Source: Sediminicoccus rosea (GTDB lineage Bacteria; Pseudomonadota; Alphaproteobacteria; Acetobacterales; Acetobacteraceae). Taken from it: a stretch of DNA of 64,000 nt. The position numbers and the translations under genes are program-made. This document shows positions 7,866 to 14,484 of the stretch, piece after piece. Each line of letters opens with the position of its first letter. Within the stretch, counting starts at the first letter, position 1. The notes below the pieces were generated by a model. It had not been told where the DNA came from. It ran no database searches and saw only the letters and a program-made list of their open reading frames with translations. Location of the stretch: NCBI RefSeq assembly GCF_033547095.1, contig NZ_CP137852.1:3279501-3343500 (forward strand). Reading direction: 5' to 3'.

Positions 7866-8804
7866 ATGGCGCTTTACCTCATCACCGGCGGTGCCGGCTT
7901 CATCGGCTCCCACCTCGCGGATGCGCTCATCGCGCGCGGCGACCGCGTGCGCGTGCTAGATGATCTCTCGACCGGCAAGCGTGAGAACCTCCCGCGCGGC
8001 GCAGAATTCATCGAGGGCGACGTGGCGGATGCGGCGCTGGTCCGCCTGGCCATCCAGGGTGCGGCCGGCTGCTTCCACCTCGCCGCCATCGCCTCCGTCG
8101 CGCGCTCCAACGAGGATTGGCTCGGCACGCATCGCGCGAACCAGACGGGCACCGTCGCCGTCATGGATGCGGCGCGCGCGGAAGGCCGCGTCCCCGTGGT
8201 CTATGCCTCCTCGGCGGCGATCTACGGAAACCCGGACCGCATGCCGATCAGCGAGGCGACGGCGCCCAGCCCCCTCACCGCCTACGGCGCGGACAAGCTG
8301 GGCTCCGAGTTGCATGGCCAGGTCGCCTGGCTCGCGCATGGCGTGCCGACCTTCGGCTGCCGCTTCTTCAACGTCTACGGCCCGCGGCAGGACCCGCATT
8401 CGCCCTATAGCGGCGTGATCTCCATTTTTGCGCGCCGCTTCGCATCCGGCGAGCCGCTGACCGTGAACGGCACGGGCGAGCAGGTGCGTGACTTCGTCTA
8501 TGTGGCCGATGTGGTGCGCCACCTGATGGGCGGCATGGGCCTGCTGCAGCGCGCGCCACAGGCCGCGGTCATCAATGTCTGCACGGGGCGCGCGACCTCG
8601 CTGCTGGAATTGCTGGCGGCGCTGGAGCGCGTCTGCGGCCGCAAGGCCGATCGCCGCTTCGGTCCCGAGCGGCCGGGCGACATCCGGCTCTCGCTGGGTG
8701 ATCCGGCCAAGGCCACGGCGCTGCTCGGCCTGCACGCGACGACGCGGTTGGATCAGGGCCTGGCGGCGACGCTGGGGCTCGTGGAGGCGGCGCTTGCCGC
8801 CTGA
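7866..8804 (+). CDS. NAD-dependent nucleotide-sugar epimerase/dehydratase (extended SDR)
   Basis: A 312-residue extended short-chain dehydrogenase. The Rossmann motif is at residues 7-13 within ITGGAGFIGSHLADAL, with ARGDRVRVLDDLSTG binding the nucleotide. The catalytic part shows YASSAAIYGNP and the Y-x-x-x-K motif (YGADK). VRDFVYVADVV and INVCTGRATSLLELL complete the UDP-glucose/GlcNAc 4-epimerase-like pattern (GalE/WbpP group). It probably makes a nucleotide sugar for the EPS built by the neighbouring enzymes. The 3' end overlaps the convergent O-antigen ligase gene by 52 bases. The exact sugar cannot be decided from motifs. Confidence 0.88.
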   Translation: MALYLITGGAGFIGSHLADALIARGDRVRVLDDLSTGKRENLPRGAEFIEGDVADAALVRLAIQGAAGCFHLAAIASVARSNEDWLGTHRANQTGTVAVMDAARAEGRVPVVYASSAAIYGNPDRMPISEATAPSPLTAYGADKLGSELHGQVAWLAHGVPTFGCRFFNVYGPRQDPHSPYSGVISIFARRFASGEPLTVNGTGEQVRDFVYVADVVRHLMGGMGLLQRAPQAAVINVCTGRATSLLELLAALERVCGRKADRRFGPERPGDIRLSLGDPAKATALLGLHATTRLDQGLAATLGLVEAALAA

Positions 8805-10150
8805 GCGAGCACGTAGCGGCTGGTGGCGGCGGCCAGCGCCAGCAGGATATAGACCGGCCAGGTGAAGGCCTGGGTAAGGAAAGTGCCGGAGACCGCGAAG
8901 CCGGCCATCCCCGCCAGCACCGCCTGCGCCATGGCATAGGGCGCCGCCTGGTAGTCGGCGCCCATGGCCTCGGGCGCGAGATCCCGCGCCGAGGCCATGG
9001 CCGAGCGCACGACGCGCACGCACATCCAGACGAAGACGAAGAAGGCCGGGAAGCCGCCTTCCGCCAGCACCGCGAACCAGGTGCTGTGCACCGCCTTGGC
9101 GAAGCCCTCCCACCAGTCCGAGTAAAAGTAGAAGTTGGGCACGTAGCAATTCAGGCCGACGCCAGTGAGCGGCCGCCCCACCGCCATGCGCCAGGCGGCG
9201 ATCCAGGCCTCGAGCCGGCCCATGGCACTCTCGTCGATCGCGCCCGCCTCGGCCGCGCCGCCCGATTGCCGCCCGCCCACCCCGGCCGCGACGAAGAGCC
9301 CGAGCAGGCCGACCGCCCCGCCGCCGAACAGCACCGCCTTGGACTTGATGCGCCGCGCGGCGAAGACGCCCAACACCGCCACAATGCCCAGCAACCCGCC
9401 GCGGCTCTGCGTCTCGAGGATCGCCATCATGATGAGCACGGCGCCGATCGCGCCGAAGCCGCGGCTAAGCGCCCCTGTGCGCGGCGTCAGCACCAGCGCG
9501 ACGGCAAAGGAGAGCGGGAAGAGGAGCACCAGCGAGAGGTCGTTCGGGTCGCCCAGCACCGAGCCGATGTCACGCCCGATGGTAACGCGCGTGCCCTCCA
9601 CCAGCCCGATCTCATTGGCGGCATTGGAGATCGCGACGCCCGCCACCAGCATCCCCGCCAGCACGAAGGCCCGTGCCGCCAGCGCGAAATCCCCCGGCGC
9701 CCGCGCCAGCGAGGCGATGGCGAAGGTCATGATCGCGATCTTCACATAGGTGTCCGTCCAATAGGACATCGCGACATCCTTACCGCTCGCGACCGGCAGC
9801 CCCAGCGTCATCAGCGCGAAGAGGATGGCGAAGAGCTTGAGCTCCGGGCTCCAGGCGATCCGCATGCGCTGCGTCAGCACCAGCGCCCCCAACACGATGA
9901 GGGAGCCAAGTGCAAGGAGCTGCGGGATCCGCAACGGGTTGAGCACGGGAAACGCCTCGTGCAGCCGGAAGAAGGTGAAGAGGATGAAGAGCAGGCACAG
10001 CAGGAAGGGCGCACGGAAGGCGAGAATGGCCGCAATGGGCGCGAGTGCGATCGCGACCGGCACCGCCGGATGCGGCACCAGCCAGGAAATGACGCCCACT
10101 ACCGCCACGGCGAGGAGGGCGACGGCGAGTTGAAGCTTCCAGCTATCCAT
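8753..10150 (-). CDS. O-antigen ligase / Wzy-type polymerase family membrane protein
   Basis: A 465-residue polytopic membrane protein with about ten to twelve hydrophobic segments. The Wzy_C-like loop lies around residues 300-345 (MGRLEAWIAAWRMAVGRPLTGVGLNCY, then a long aromatic periplasmic loop). This domain is shared by O-antigen ligases (WaaL) and some polymerases that join undecaprenyl-linked glycans. In this context, next to a flippase and glycosyltransferases, polymerase or ligase of the EPS is the likely role. It is translationally coupled to the upstream flippase gene by an 8-base overlap. Polymerase and ligase cannot be told apart by sequence alone. Confidence 0.82.
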   Translation of the reverse strand: MDSWKLQLAVALLAVAVVGVISWLVPHPAVPVAIALAPIAAILAFRAPFLLCLLFILFTFFRLHEAFPVLNPLRIPQLLALGSLIVLGALVLTQRMRIAWSPELKLFAILFALMTLGLPVASGKDVAMSYWTDTYVKIAIMTFAIASLARAPGDFALAARAFVLAGMLVAGVAISNAANEIGLVEGTRVTIGRDIGSVLGDPNDLSLVLLFPLSFAVALVLTPRTGALSRGFGAIGAVLIMMAILETQSRGGLLGIVAVLGVFAARRIKSKAVLFGGGAVGLLGLFVAAGVGGRQSGGAAEAGAIDESAMGRLEAWIAAWRMAVGRPLTGVGLNCYVPNFYFYSDWWEGFAKAVHSTWFAVLAEGGFPAFFVFVWMCVRVVRSAMASARDLAPEAMGADYQAAPYAMAQAVLAGMAGFAVSGTFLTQAFTWPVYILLALAAATSRYVLAQAASAASTSPSVAARP

Positions 10151-11561
10151 GCATCGCCTGGCGCTGCGGCAGGCGCGGCGCGGGCAGCAGGCCGAGCGCC
10201 ATGGCGAACGGGATGCAGCCCAGGCCCAGCAGGATCGCGCCGAGCGGCAAGGGCAGTCCGAGCGCCAGGATGCAAAGGGCGGAGAGAATGGCGAGGCGCC
10301 CCAGCCGGTAATCCAGCCGGACCCGCCGCTGCGAAAACCACAGGAACAGTCCGAGCCGGACGCCCTGTGCCAGCAGCGTCGCGATGATCGCGCCCATCAC
10401 GCCATGCGAAGGGATCAGGACCAGATAGGCGAGGATCGCCACCACCCCGGCCGCGCCATTCACCAGCATCGGCAGCGCGCCCGTCCGGCCCATGTAGCAG
10501 CCCACATTCACGAGGCTGCCGAGCGACTGCATGGCCAGCGCGGCACAGAGCCAGGGCAGGTAGGAGACGGCAGCGTGATAGGCCGGCGGCGTGGCGAGCT
10601 GGATCAGCACCGGCCCGCCCAGCGCCGTGCCGGCGGCTGCGAGCACGACCAGCGCACCGCCCATGCCAACCACCTGGGTCGTCTGCCGATGTCCATGCTC
10701 CGCCTCCAGCAGCCCGATACGGCGAGGATACCACCACAATTCGAAGGGTTGCGTCAGCAGGGCCGACACCATGGCGATCTTTGCCGCCAGCGCGTAATGC
10801 GCCAGGGCCTCGGGCGTCACGGCGCCGGCCAGCAGCCAGCGATCCGCCGTGCCGAGCGCGAAGCTGGCGAGGCCACCGCCGGTCAGCGGCAGCCCATAGA
10901 CGAGCAGCCGCGGCCAGATGCGCGGTTCTAAGGCGAGGCCGGTCTCCCGCGACTGGCGCAGCACCAGCAGCAGTGCCGTGAAGCCGGCGGCGACGGCGCC
11001 TGCCGCGAGCACGCCCGCGACCCCGTAGCCGGACCAGAGAAGTGCGGCGGCGAGGCCGGCTTGCGCCGTGCCCCGCACCACCATCACAACCGACCAGGCG
11101 AGCGCCCGGCCCTGCATCCGCATCCAGGCGAGCGGCACGCCAATCACTGCCTCCATGGCGACAGCGGCGCCCAGCAGCGTCACCTCGATCGGCGGGGCCG
11201 GCAGCGGCAGCAGCGCACCAGCCGGGGCCAGCAGCACCGCGATGATGAGGCCAAGGCCGGCCAGCAGCACACCCAGCCCCAGCACGCGCGCCGCCATCGC
11301 CATCCCCTCACGCCCGGGGGACGATGCGAAGCGGTAGAGCGTGTCCACCAGCCCTGCCCCGGCCAGCAGGGCCGCGATTTCGGCCGCACTGGAGAGGAGT
11401 TCCAGCCGGGCGAATTCCGCAGGCTCCAGATAGCCTGTCAGCAGCGGCAGCAGGAGGAGCGACAGCGCCTTGGTCCAGGCGATCGCCACGGCGTAGAGCG
11501 CCGCGGCGCGCAGCGGCGCGGGCAGCCGGGCGAGGGCATGAAGGGCTGTCTTGGGCATCAC
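10143..11561 (-). CDS. Polysaccharide flippase, Wzx/MATE-like
   Basis: A 472-residue integral membrane protein with twelve to fourteen predicted helices. It begins with the typical YAVAIAWTKALSLLLLPLLTGYLEPAEFARLELL segment seen in polysaccharide biosynthesis (Wzx) flippases of the MOP superfamily. It should move undecaprenyl-linked repeat units across the inner membrane. The start has AAGGA eight bases upstream. A minus-strand GG-N10-GC promoter at 11589-11604 would start transcription about 17 bases before this gene. It forms a two-gene unit with the O-antigen ligase family gene. Confidence 0.87.
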   Translation of the reverse strand: MMPKTALHALARLPAPLRAAALYAVAIAWTKALSLLLLPLLTGYLEPAEFARLELLSSAAEIAALLAGAGLVDTLYRFASSPGREGMAMAARVLGLGVLLAGLGLIIAVLLAPAGALLPLPAPPIEVTLLGAAVAMEAVIGVPLAWMRMQGRALAWSVVMVVRGTAQAGLAAALLWSGYGVAGVLAAGAVAAGFTALLLVLRQSRETGLALEPRIWPRLLVYGLPLTGGGLASFALGTADRWLLAGAVTPEALAHYALAAKIAMVSALLTQPFELWWYPRRIGLLEAEHGHRQTTQVVGMGGALVVLAAAGTALGGPVLIQLATPPAYHAAVSYLPWLCAALAMQSLGSLVNVGCYMGRTGALPMLVNGAAGVVAILAYLVLIPSHGVMGAIIATLLAQGVRLGLFLWFSQRRVRLDYRLGRLAILSALCILALGLPLPLGAILLGLGCIPFAMALGLLPAPRLPQRQAMHG

Positions 11562-11588
11562 ATCGATCCTTGAGGCGCGTCCCTGCCT

Positions 11589-11604
11589 CGCAGCCGGCGT
11601 GCCA
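11589..11604 (-). promoter_or_regulatory. Sigma-54 promoter for the flippase operon
   Basis: On the minus strand the sequence reads TGGCACGCCGGCTGCG, with GG and GC separated by exactly ten bases and a perfect TGGCAC -24 element. The predicted start site, near 11579, is about 18 bases before the flippase start codon. It is divergent from another sigma-54 promoter, with the palindrome at 11612-11625 exactly between them, 7 bases from each. Confidence 0.72.
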
Positions 11605-11611
11605 ACCGCCT

Positions 11612-11625
11612 TTCGCAGGCTGCGA
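11612..11625. promoter_or_regulatory. Palindromic regulator site, EPS copy 1
   Basis: TTCGCAGGCTGCGA is a 6+1+6 palindrome (TCGCAG-G-CTGCGA) with one extra base. It sits midway between two divergent sigma-54 promoters. The same 14 bases occur at 13647, with near-identical copies at 20311 and 29344. A further half-site, GCTGCGAGGCAG (minus strand), lies at 11583-11594. This is a candidate binding site for the locus's own sigma-54 activator. Confidence 0.7.
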
Positions 11626-11632
11626 CCCGCCC

Positions 11633-11648
11633 TGGCCCAAGGGTTGCA
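11633..11648 (+). promoter_or_regulatory. Sigma-54 promoter for the GT2 glycosyltransferase
   Basis: TGGCCCAAGGGTTGCA matches TGGCAC-N5-TTGCA with one mismatch and has GG-N10-GC spacing. The predicted start is near 11658, some 17 bases before the ATG at 11675. A GAAGGAG ribosome binding site lies in between. Confidence 0.75.
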
Positions 11649-11674
11649 GCGAGCGGCACGAAGGAGACCGCCTG

Positions 11675-12586
11675 ATGAACACGCCCGAAGTCAGCATCAT
11701 CATCCCGACCCGCAACGCCGCCGGCTGGCTGGCCCGCGCCATAGCCTCCGTGGGGCCGATGCCAGGCGCGGAGATCCTGGTGGTGGATGACGGCTCCACC
11801 GACGCGACCCAGCCCATGCTGGCCGAATTTGCCCTGCACGACCCACGGCTGCGCATCCTGACCGGCCGCGGCGAGGGCCCGGCGGCCGCACGCAACCTCG
11901 GCCTCGCCGCCGCGCGCGCGCCGCTCATCGCGTTCCTCGACGCGGATGACCGCTGGCGGCTCGGCAAGCTGGAGGCACAGCTGGCCTTCCATCAGGCGCA
12001 CCCCGAGGCCGGCTTCTCCTTCACCGACTACCGGCACATCACGGCCGAGCGCGAGGATCGCGGCACCTGCTTCGCCTTCTGGCCGCGCTTCGCCGCCTGC
12101 GTCGCAGGGCGCGAGGAGGGCTTCATGGTAGAGGCCGCCCCCGCCACGCTGCTGGCCGAGAACGTGATCGGCACCTCCACCGTCATGGCCCGCACGGAAC
12201 TGCTGCGGGAGGTGGGCGGCTTCCAGGCCGACATGGCCCAATCGGAGGATTGGGATCTCTGGCTGCGACTGGCCGCCCGCGCGCCCGTCGGCTGCCTGCC
12301 GGCGGTACTGACCGACTACACCGCGCACCGGCCCGGCAATCTTTCCGGGCAGAAGCGCGCGCGGCTTGCGGCCATGCAGCATGTGGTCCGGCGCCATGGC
12401 CCGATGGCGGCTCGGCTCGATCCCTCGGCGCTGCGCGCCTGCCGGGTGCGGCTGCTGGTCGCGGCGGCAGAGGCGGCGGCTGCGGAGGGTGCGCGGCTCA
12501 AGGCCGCGCTGCTGCATCTCGGCGCCTGGCTGCGCCAGCCGGCGCGGCGCCATGCGCGCGAAGCAGCGTCCGCCTTGCTGCGCTGA
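11675..12586 (+). CDS. Glycosyltransferase family 2
   Basis: A 303-residue GT-A fold enzyme. It begins VSIIIPTRNAAGWLARAIAS, followed by ILVVDDGSTDAT with the nucleotide-binding aspartates, GPAAARNLGLAAARAPLIAFLDADD with the metal-binding DAD, and SEDWDLWLRLA, the usual catalytic-base region. It transfers a sugar from a nucleotide donor to a lipid-linked EPS intermediate at the cytoplasmic face. It is transcribed alone from a sigma-54-type promoter and converges on the next glycosyltransferase gene with only 12 bases between stops. Donor and acceptor cannot be inferred. Confidence 0.9.
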   Translation: MNTPEVSIIIPTRNAAGWLARAIASVGPMPGAEILVVDDGSTDATQPMLAEFALHDPRLRILTGRGEGPAAARNLGLAAARAPLIAFLDADDRWRLGKLEAQLAFHQAHPEAGFSFTDYRHITAEREDRGTCFAFWPRFAACVAGREEGFMVEAAPATLLAENVIGTSTVMARTELLREVGGFQADMAQSEDWDLWLRLAARAPVGCLPAVLTDYTAHRPGNLSGQKRARLAAMQHVVRRHGPMAARLDPSALRACRVRLLVAAAEAAAAEGARLKAALLHLGAWLRQPARRHAREAASALLR

Positions 12587-12598
12587 TGGCGGGGCAGC

Positions 12599-13594
12599 TC
12601 AGTCCCGACCGGCATAGAGCTTGAGGATGCGCCCCACACCGGCCTCGCGGCTGTAGCGGGCGGCGATCGTCGCGCGCGCGGCCGCGCCCATGGCCCGCCG
12701 CGCCCCCTCCGCCATCGCGGCCCAGCTCGCCACCGCGCGGGCCAGCGCCGGCAGGTCGCCCGGCGAGGCAAGGAAGCCGTTCCGGCCCTCCTCGATCAGC
12801 TCCGGCAGGCCGCCCAGCGCGAAGGCCGCCACCGGCACGCCATGCGCCATGGCTTCCAGTGCCGCCAGCGGCAGCCCCTCGGCGCGCGAGGTGATGGCGA
12901 GCAGGCCGATCCCGGCCCAGGCCCCGCCCATCCCGGGCCGCGCCCCATGCAGCACAAGCCCCGAGACCGTGAGCGAATCCCGCATCGGGCCGTCCCCGAA
13001 CACCTCGTAGCGCGGCCCGGGCGACAGCCGGCTGAGTTCGGCGAAGAGGTCCGGTCCCTTTTCGGGAGAGAGGCGCCCCACGAAGGCGACCGTCATCGGG
13101 GCCCCGTCGGGCGGCTCAGGCGGCAGGGCCAGGAAATTCGGGATGAGTTCCCCGCCCCAGGGCAGCCGCGCCAGGATCGGCCGGCTGACGGCGATGCGCG
13201 GGTTGAGCCCGGAGGTCCAGCGATCCGCCGCATCATACAGGGCGAGCAGGCCGGGCGGCCGCTCGCCGGCATGGTAGGTGGCGACGCAGCGTGTGCCGGT
13301 CAGCCGCGCCGCGAGGCGGCCCAGCAGATTGGCCTTGTAGCCATGGGTGTGCAGCACCGCCGGCCGGCCAGCATGCAGGCGCCGCCACAGGGCGCGGAAG
13401 CCGCGGGGCAGCGCCTCCAGCGCCACGCCTTCGGCGGCGAGGCGCGCGGCCAGGGGATGCGGGCCGTGATCCTGCAGAAGCAGCACGCGCGGCATCCGCC
13501 CTGCCTCGCGCAGCCCTGCGGCCAGCTCCGCCACATGGCTCTCGATGCCGCCAAAGCCGCGGCTGTCGAGCAGAAGCCAGGTCTCGCGCGTCAT
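12599..13594 (-). CDS. Glycosyltransferase family 4-like
   Basis: A 331-residue GT-B enzyme. The N-terminal half opens TWLLLDSRGFGGIESHVAELAAGLREAG with a typical acceptor-side GGIE motif. LHTHGYKANLLGRL follows, and the C-terminal half has TVAFVGRLSPEKGPDLFAEL and SRAEGLPLAALEAMAHGVPV, the EX7E region that binds the nucleotide sugar. The start at ATG 13594 follows a strong GGAGGG site, although the open frame runs further upstream. It should add a sugar during EPS repeat-unit assembly. A minus-strand GG-N10-GC promoter lies at 13625-13640. Confidence 0.9.
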   Translation of the reverse strand: MTRETWLLLDSRGFGGIESHVAELAAGLREAGRMPRVLLLQDHGPHPLAARLAAEGVALEALPRGFRALWRRLHAGRPAVLHTHGYKANLLGRLAARLTGTRCVATYHAGERPPGLLALYDAADRWTSGLNPRIAVSRPILARLPWGGELIPNFLALPPEPPDGAPMTVAFVGRLSPEKGPDLFAELSRLSPGPRYEVFGDGPMRDSLTVSGLVLHGARPGMGGAWAGIGLLAITSRAEGLPLAALEAMAHGVPVAAFALGGLPELIEEGRNGFLASPGDLPALARAVASWAAMAEGARRAMGAAARATIAARYSREAGVGRILKLYAGRD

Positions 13595-13624
13595 CGCGCC
13601 CTCCGTCAGATGTCGCCCCCGCCT

Positions 13625-13640
13625 CGCACCTCGCATGCCG
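13625..13640 (-). promoter_or_regulatory. Possible sigma-54 promoter for the GT4 gene
   Basis: The minus strand reads CGGCATGCGAGGTGCG, which has GG-N10-GC spacing but a weaker match to the consensus. It would start transcription about 19 bases before the glycosyltransferase ATG. It lies 6 bases from the palindrome at 13647, the same geometry as at copy 1. Confidence 0.5.
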
Positions 13641-13646
13641 CCGCCA

Positions 13647-13672
13647 TTCGCAGGCTGCGAGGCAGGCTGCGA
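13647..13672. promoter_or_regulatory. Palindromic regulator sites, EPS copy 2 (double)
   Basis: A perfect TTCGCAGGCTGCGA (13647-13660) is followed by a second, overlapping copy, GAGGCAGGCTGCGA (13659-13672), with three mismatches. The pair lies between divergent sigma-54-type promoters. The first copy is 6 bases from the minus-strand -24 element and the second is 9 bases from the plus-strand one. Confidence 0.7.
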
Positions 13673-13681
13673 GGGCGGAGG

Positions 13682-13697
13682 CGGCACAGCGGTTGCA
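13682..13697 (+). promoter_or_regulatory. Sigma-54 promoter for the STAS-export-regulator operon
   Basis: CGGCACAGCGGTTGCA matches TGGCAC-N5-TTGCA except for the first base. GG-N10-GC spacing is exact. The predicted start near 13707 is about 26 bases before the ATG at 13733. Confidence 0.75.
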
Positions 13698-13732
13698 GTC
13701 CACCCGGCAGATCCCTTCCACGGAGCCCCGAT

Positions 13733-14125
13733 ATGACCGCTTTCGCACGCATCGCCGCCGACACCCTCAAGATCACCCCGCAATTCCCGCTCGATGCCGA
13801 AGGCAGCCTGAAGCTCCGTCCCGTTCTGGAAACCATCAGCGCCGTCGCCACGGCCAGTGCCCAGCGCGTGGTGCTCGACCTCTCCCAGGTTGAGGCGCTG
13901 GACGGCTCGGGCATCGGCGCCATCGCCTTCCTGCGCAAGCGTCTCGCCGCCGCCGGGCAGAGCCTGGAGCTGGCCGGCGCGCATGGGCAGCCGCTTGTGC
14001 TGCTGCGCCAGCTTGGCCTCGCCAGCGCCTTCGGCCTGAGCGAGGAGCGCCGCTCCTTCTGGGCCGGCCTGCTGCGCCCGCTTCCCGGCATGGGTTGGGG
14101 CGCCGCCCGCGGGGCCGCCGCGTGA
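13733..14125 (+). CDS. STAS domain protein (anti-sigma-factor-antagonist fold)
   Basis: A 130-residue protein with a STAS fold. A strand-helix-strand pattern runs through RVVLDLSQVEALDGSGIGAIAFLRKRL, where DLSQV-DGSG is the segment that carries the phosphorylatable serine in SpoIIAA-like proteins (S60 region). LELAGAHGQPLVLLRQLGL follows. The C-terminal 30 residues are Arg/Pro/Ala-rich and not recognised. It is the first gene of the STAS-lipoprotein-SLBB-ATPase-Hpt-regulator operon. STAS proteins of this kind occur in EPS loci, where their partner is usually unclear. No cognate anti-sigma kinase is seen in the window. Confidence 0.78.
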   Translation: MTAFARIAADTLKITPQFPLDAEGSLKLRPVLETISAVATASAQRVVLDLSQVEALDGSGIGAIAFLRKRLAAAGQSLELAGAHGQPLVLLRQLGLASAFGLSEERRSFWAGLLRPLPGMGWGAARGAAA

Positions 14126-14484
14126 GCCGCCTCGCTTCCCTCGCCCTGCTGCTGCCACTGTCCCTCGGGGCCTGCGCGAGCTGGCCCGGCGAGGGCCAGG
14201 GCGGCCTCGCGGAAATCCGCCTGCCCCCGCCGGTCGCAGAAGCCGCTCTGGAGACACGCCTTGCCTGCGCGCTCCGGCGGGTTGGCGTGCTGGAGGCGGC
14301 GGCGCGCGAGCAGGGGCGGGCCACAGGCCAGGCCAACCTGCTCCGCCTCACCGCCACTCGCGCGACGCGAGAGACGTATGGCAGTCTCCCGCGAGATGCC
14401 GGGCGGACCCTCGACCGGCTGGAGCAAGACGCGGCAAGCCTCCATCCGGTTCTGGGGGGCCCCGCACTGCCGGAGTGCACCTGA
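14122..14484 (+). CDS. Small lipoprotein of the EPS operon
   Basis: A 120-residue protein starting at GTG 14122, which overlaps the STAS stop by four bases. The N-terminus SRLASLALLLPLSLGACASW is a lipoprotein signal with lipobox LGAC (Cys at about residue 16). The mature part is short, largely helical, and contains one further Cys pair candidate (LACALRR and PECT). It is not recognised beyond being a lipoprotein. Tight coupling to the SLBB export gene downstream suggests an outer-membrane or periplasmic role in EPS export. Confidence 0.7.
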   Translation: MSRLASLALLLPLSLGACASWPGEGQGGLAEIRLPPPVAEAALETRLACALRRVGVLEAAAREQGRATGQANLLRLTATRATRETYGSLPRDAGRTLDRLEQDAASLHPVLGGPALPECT

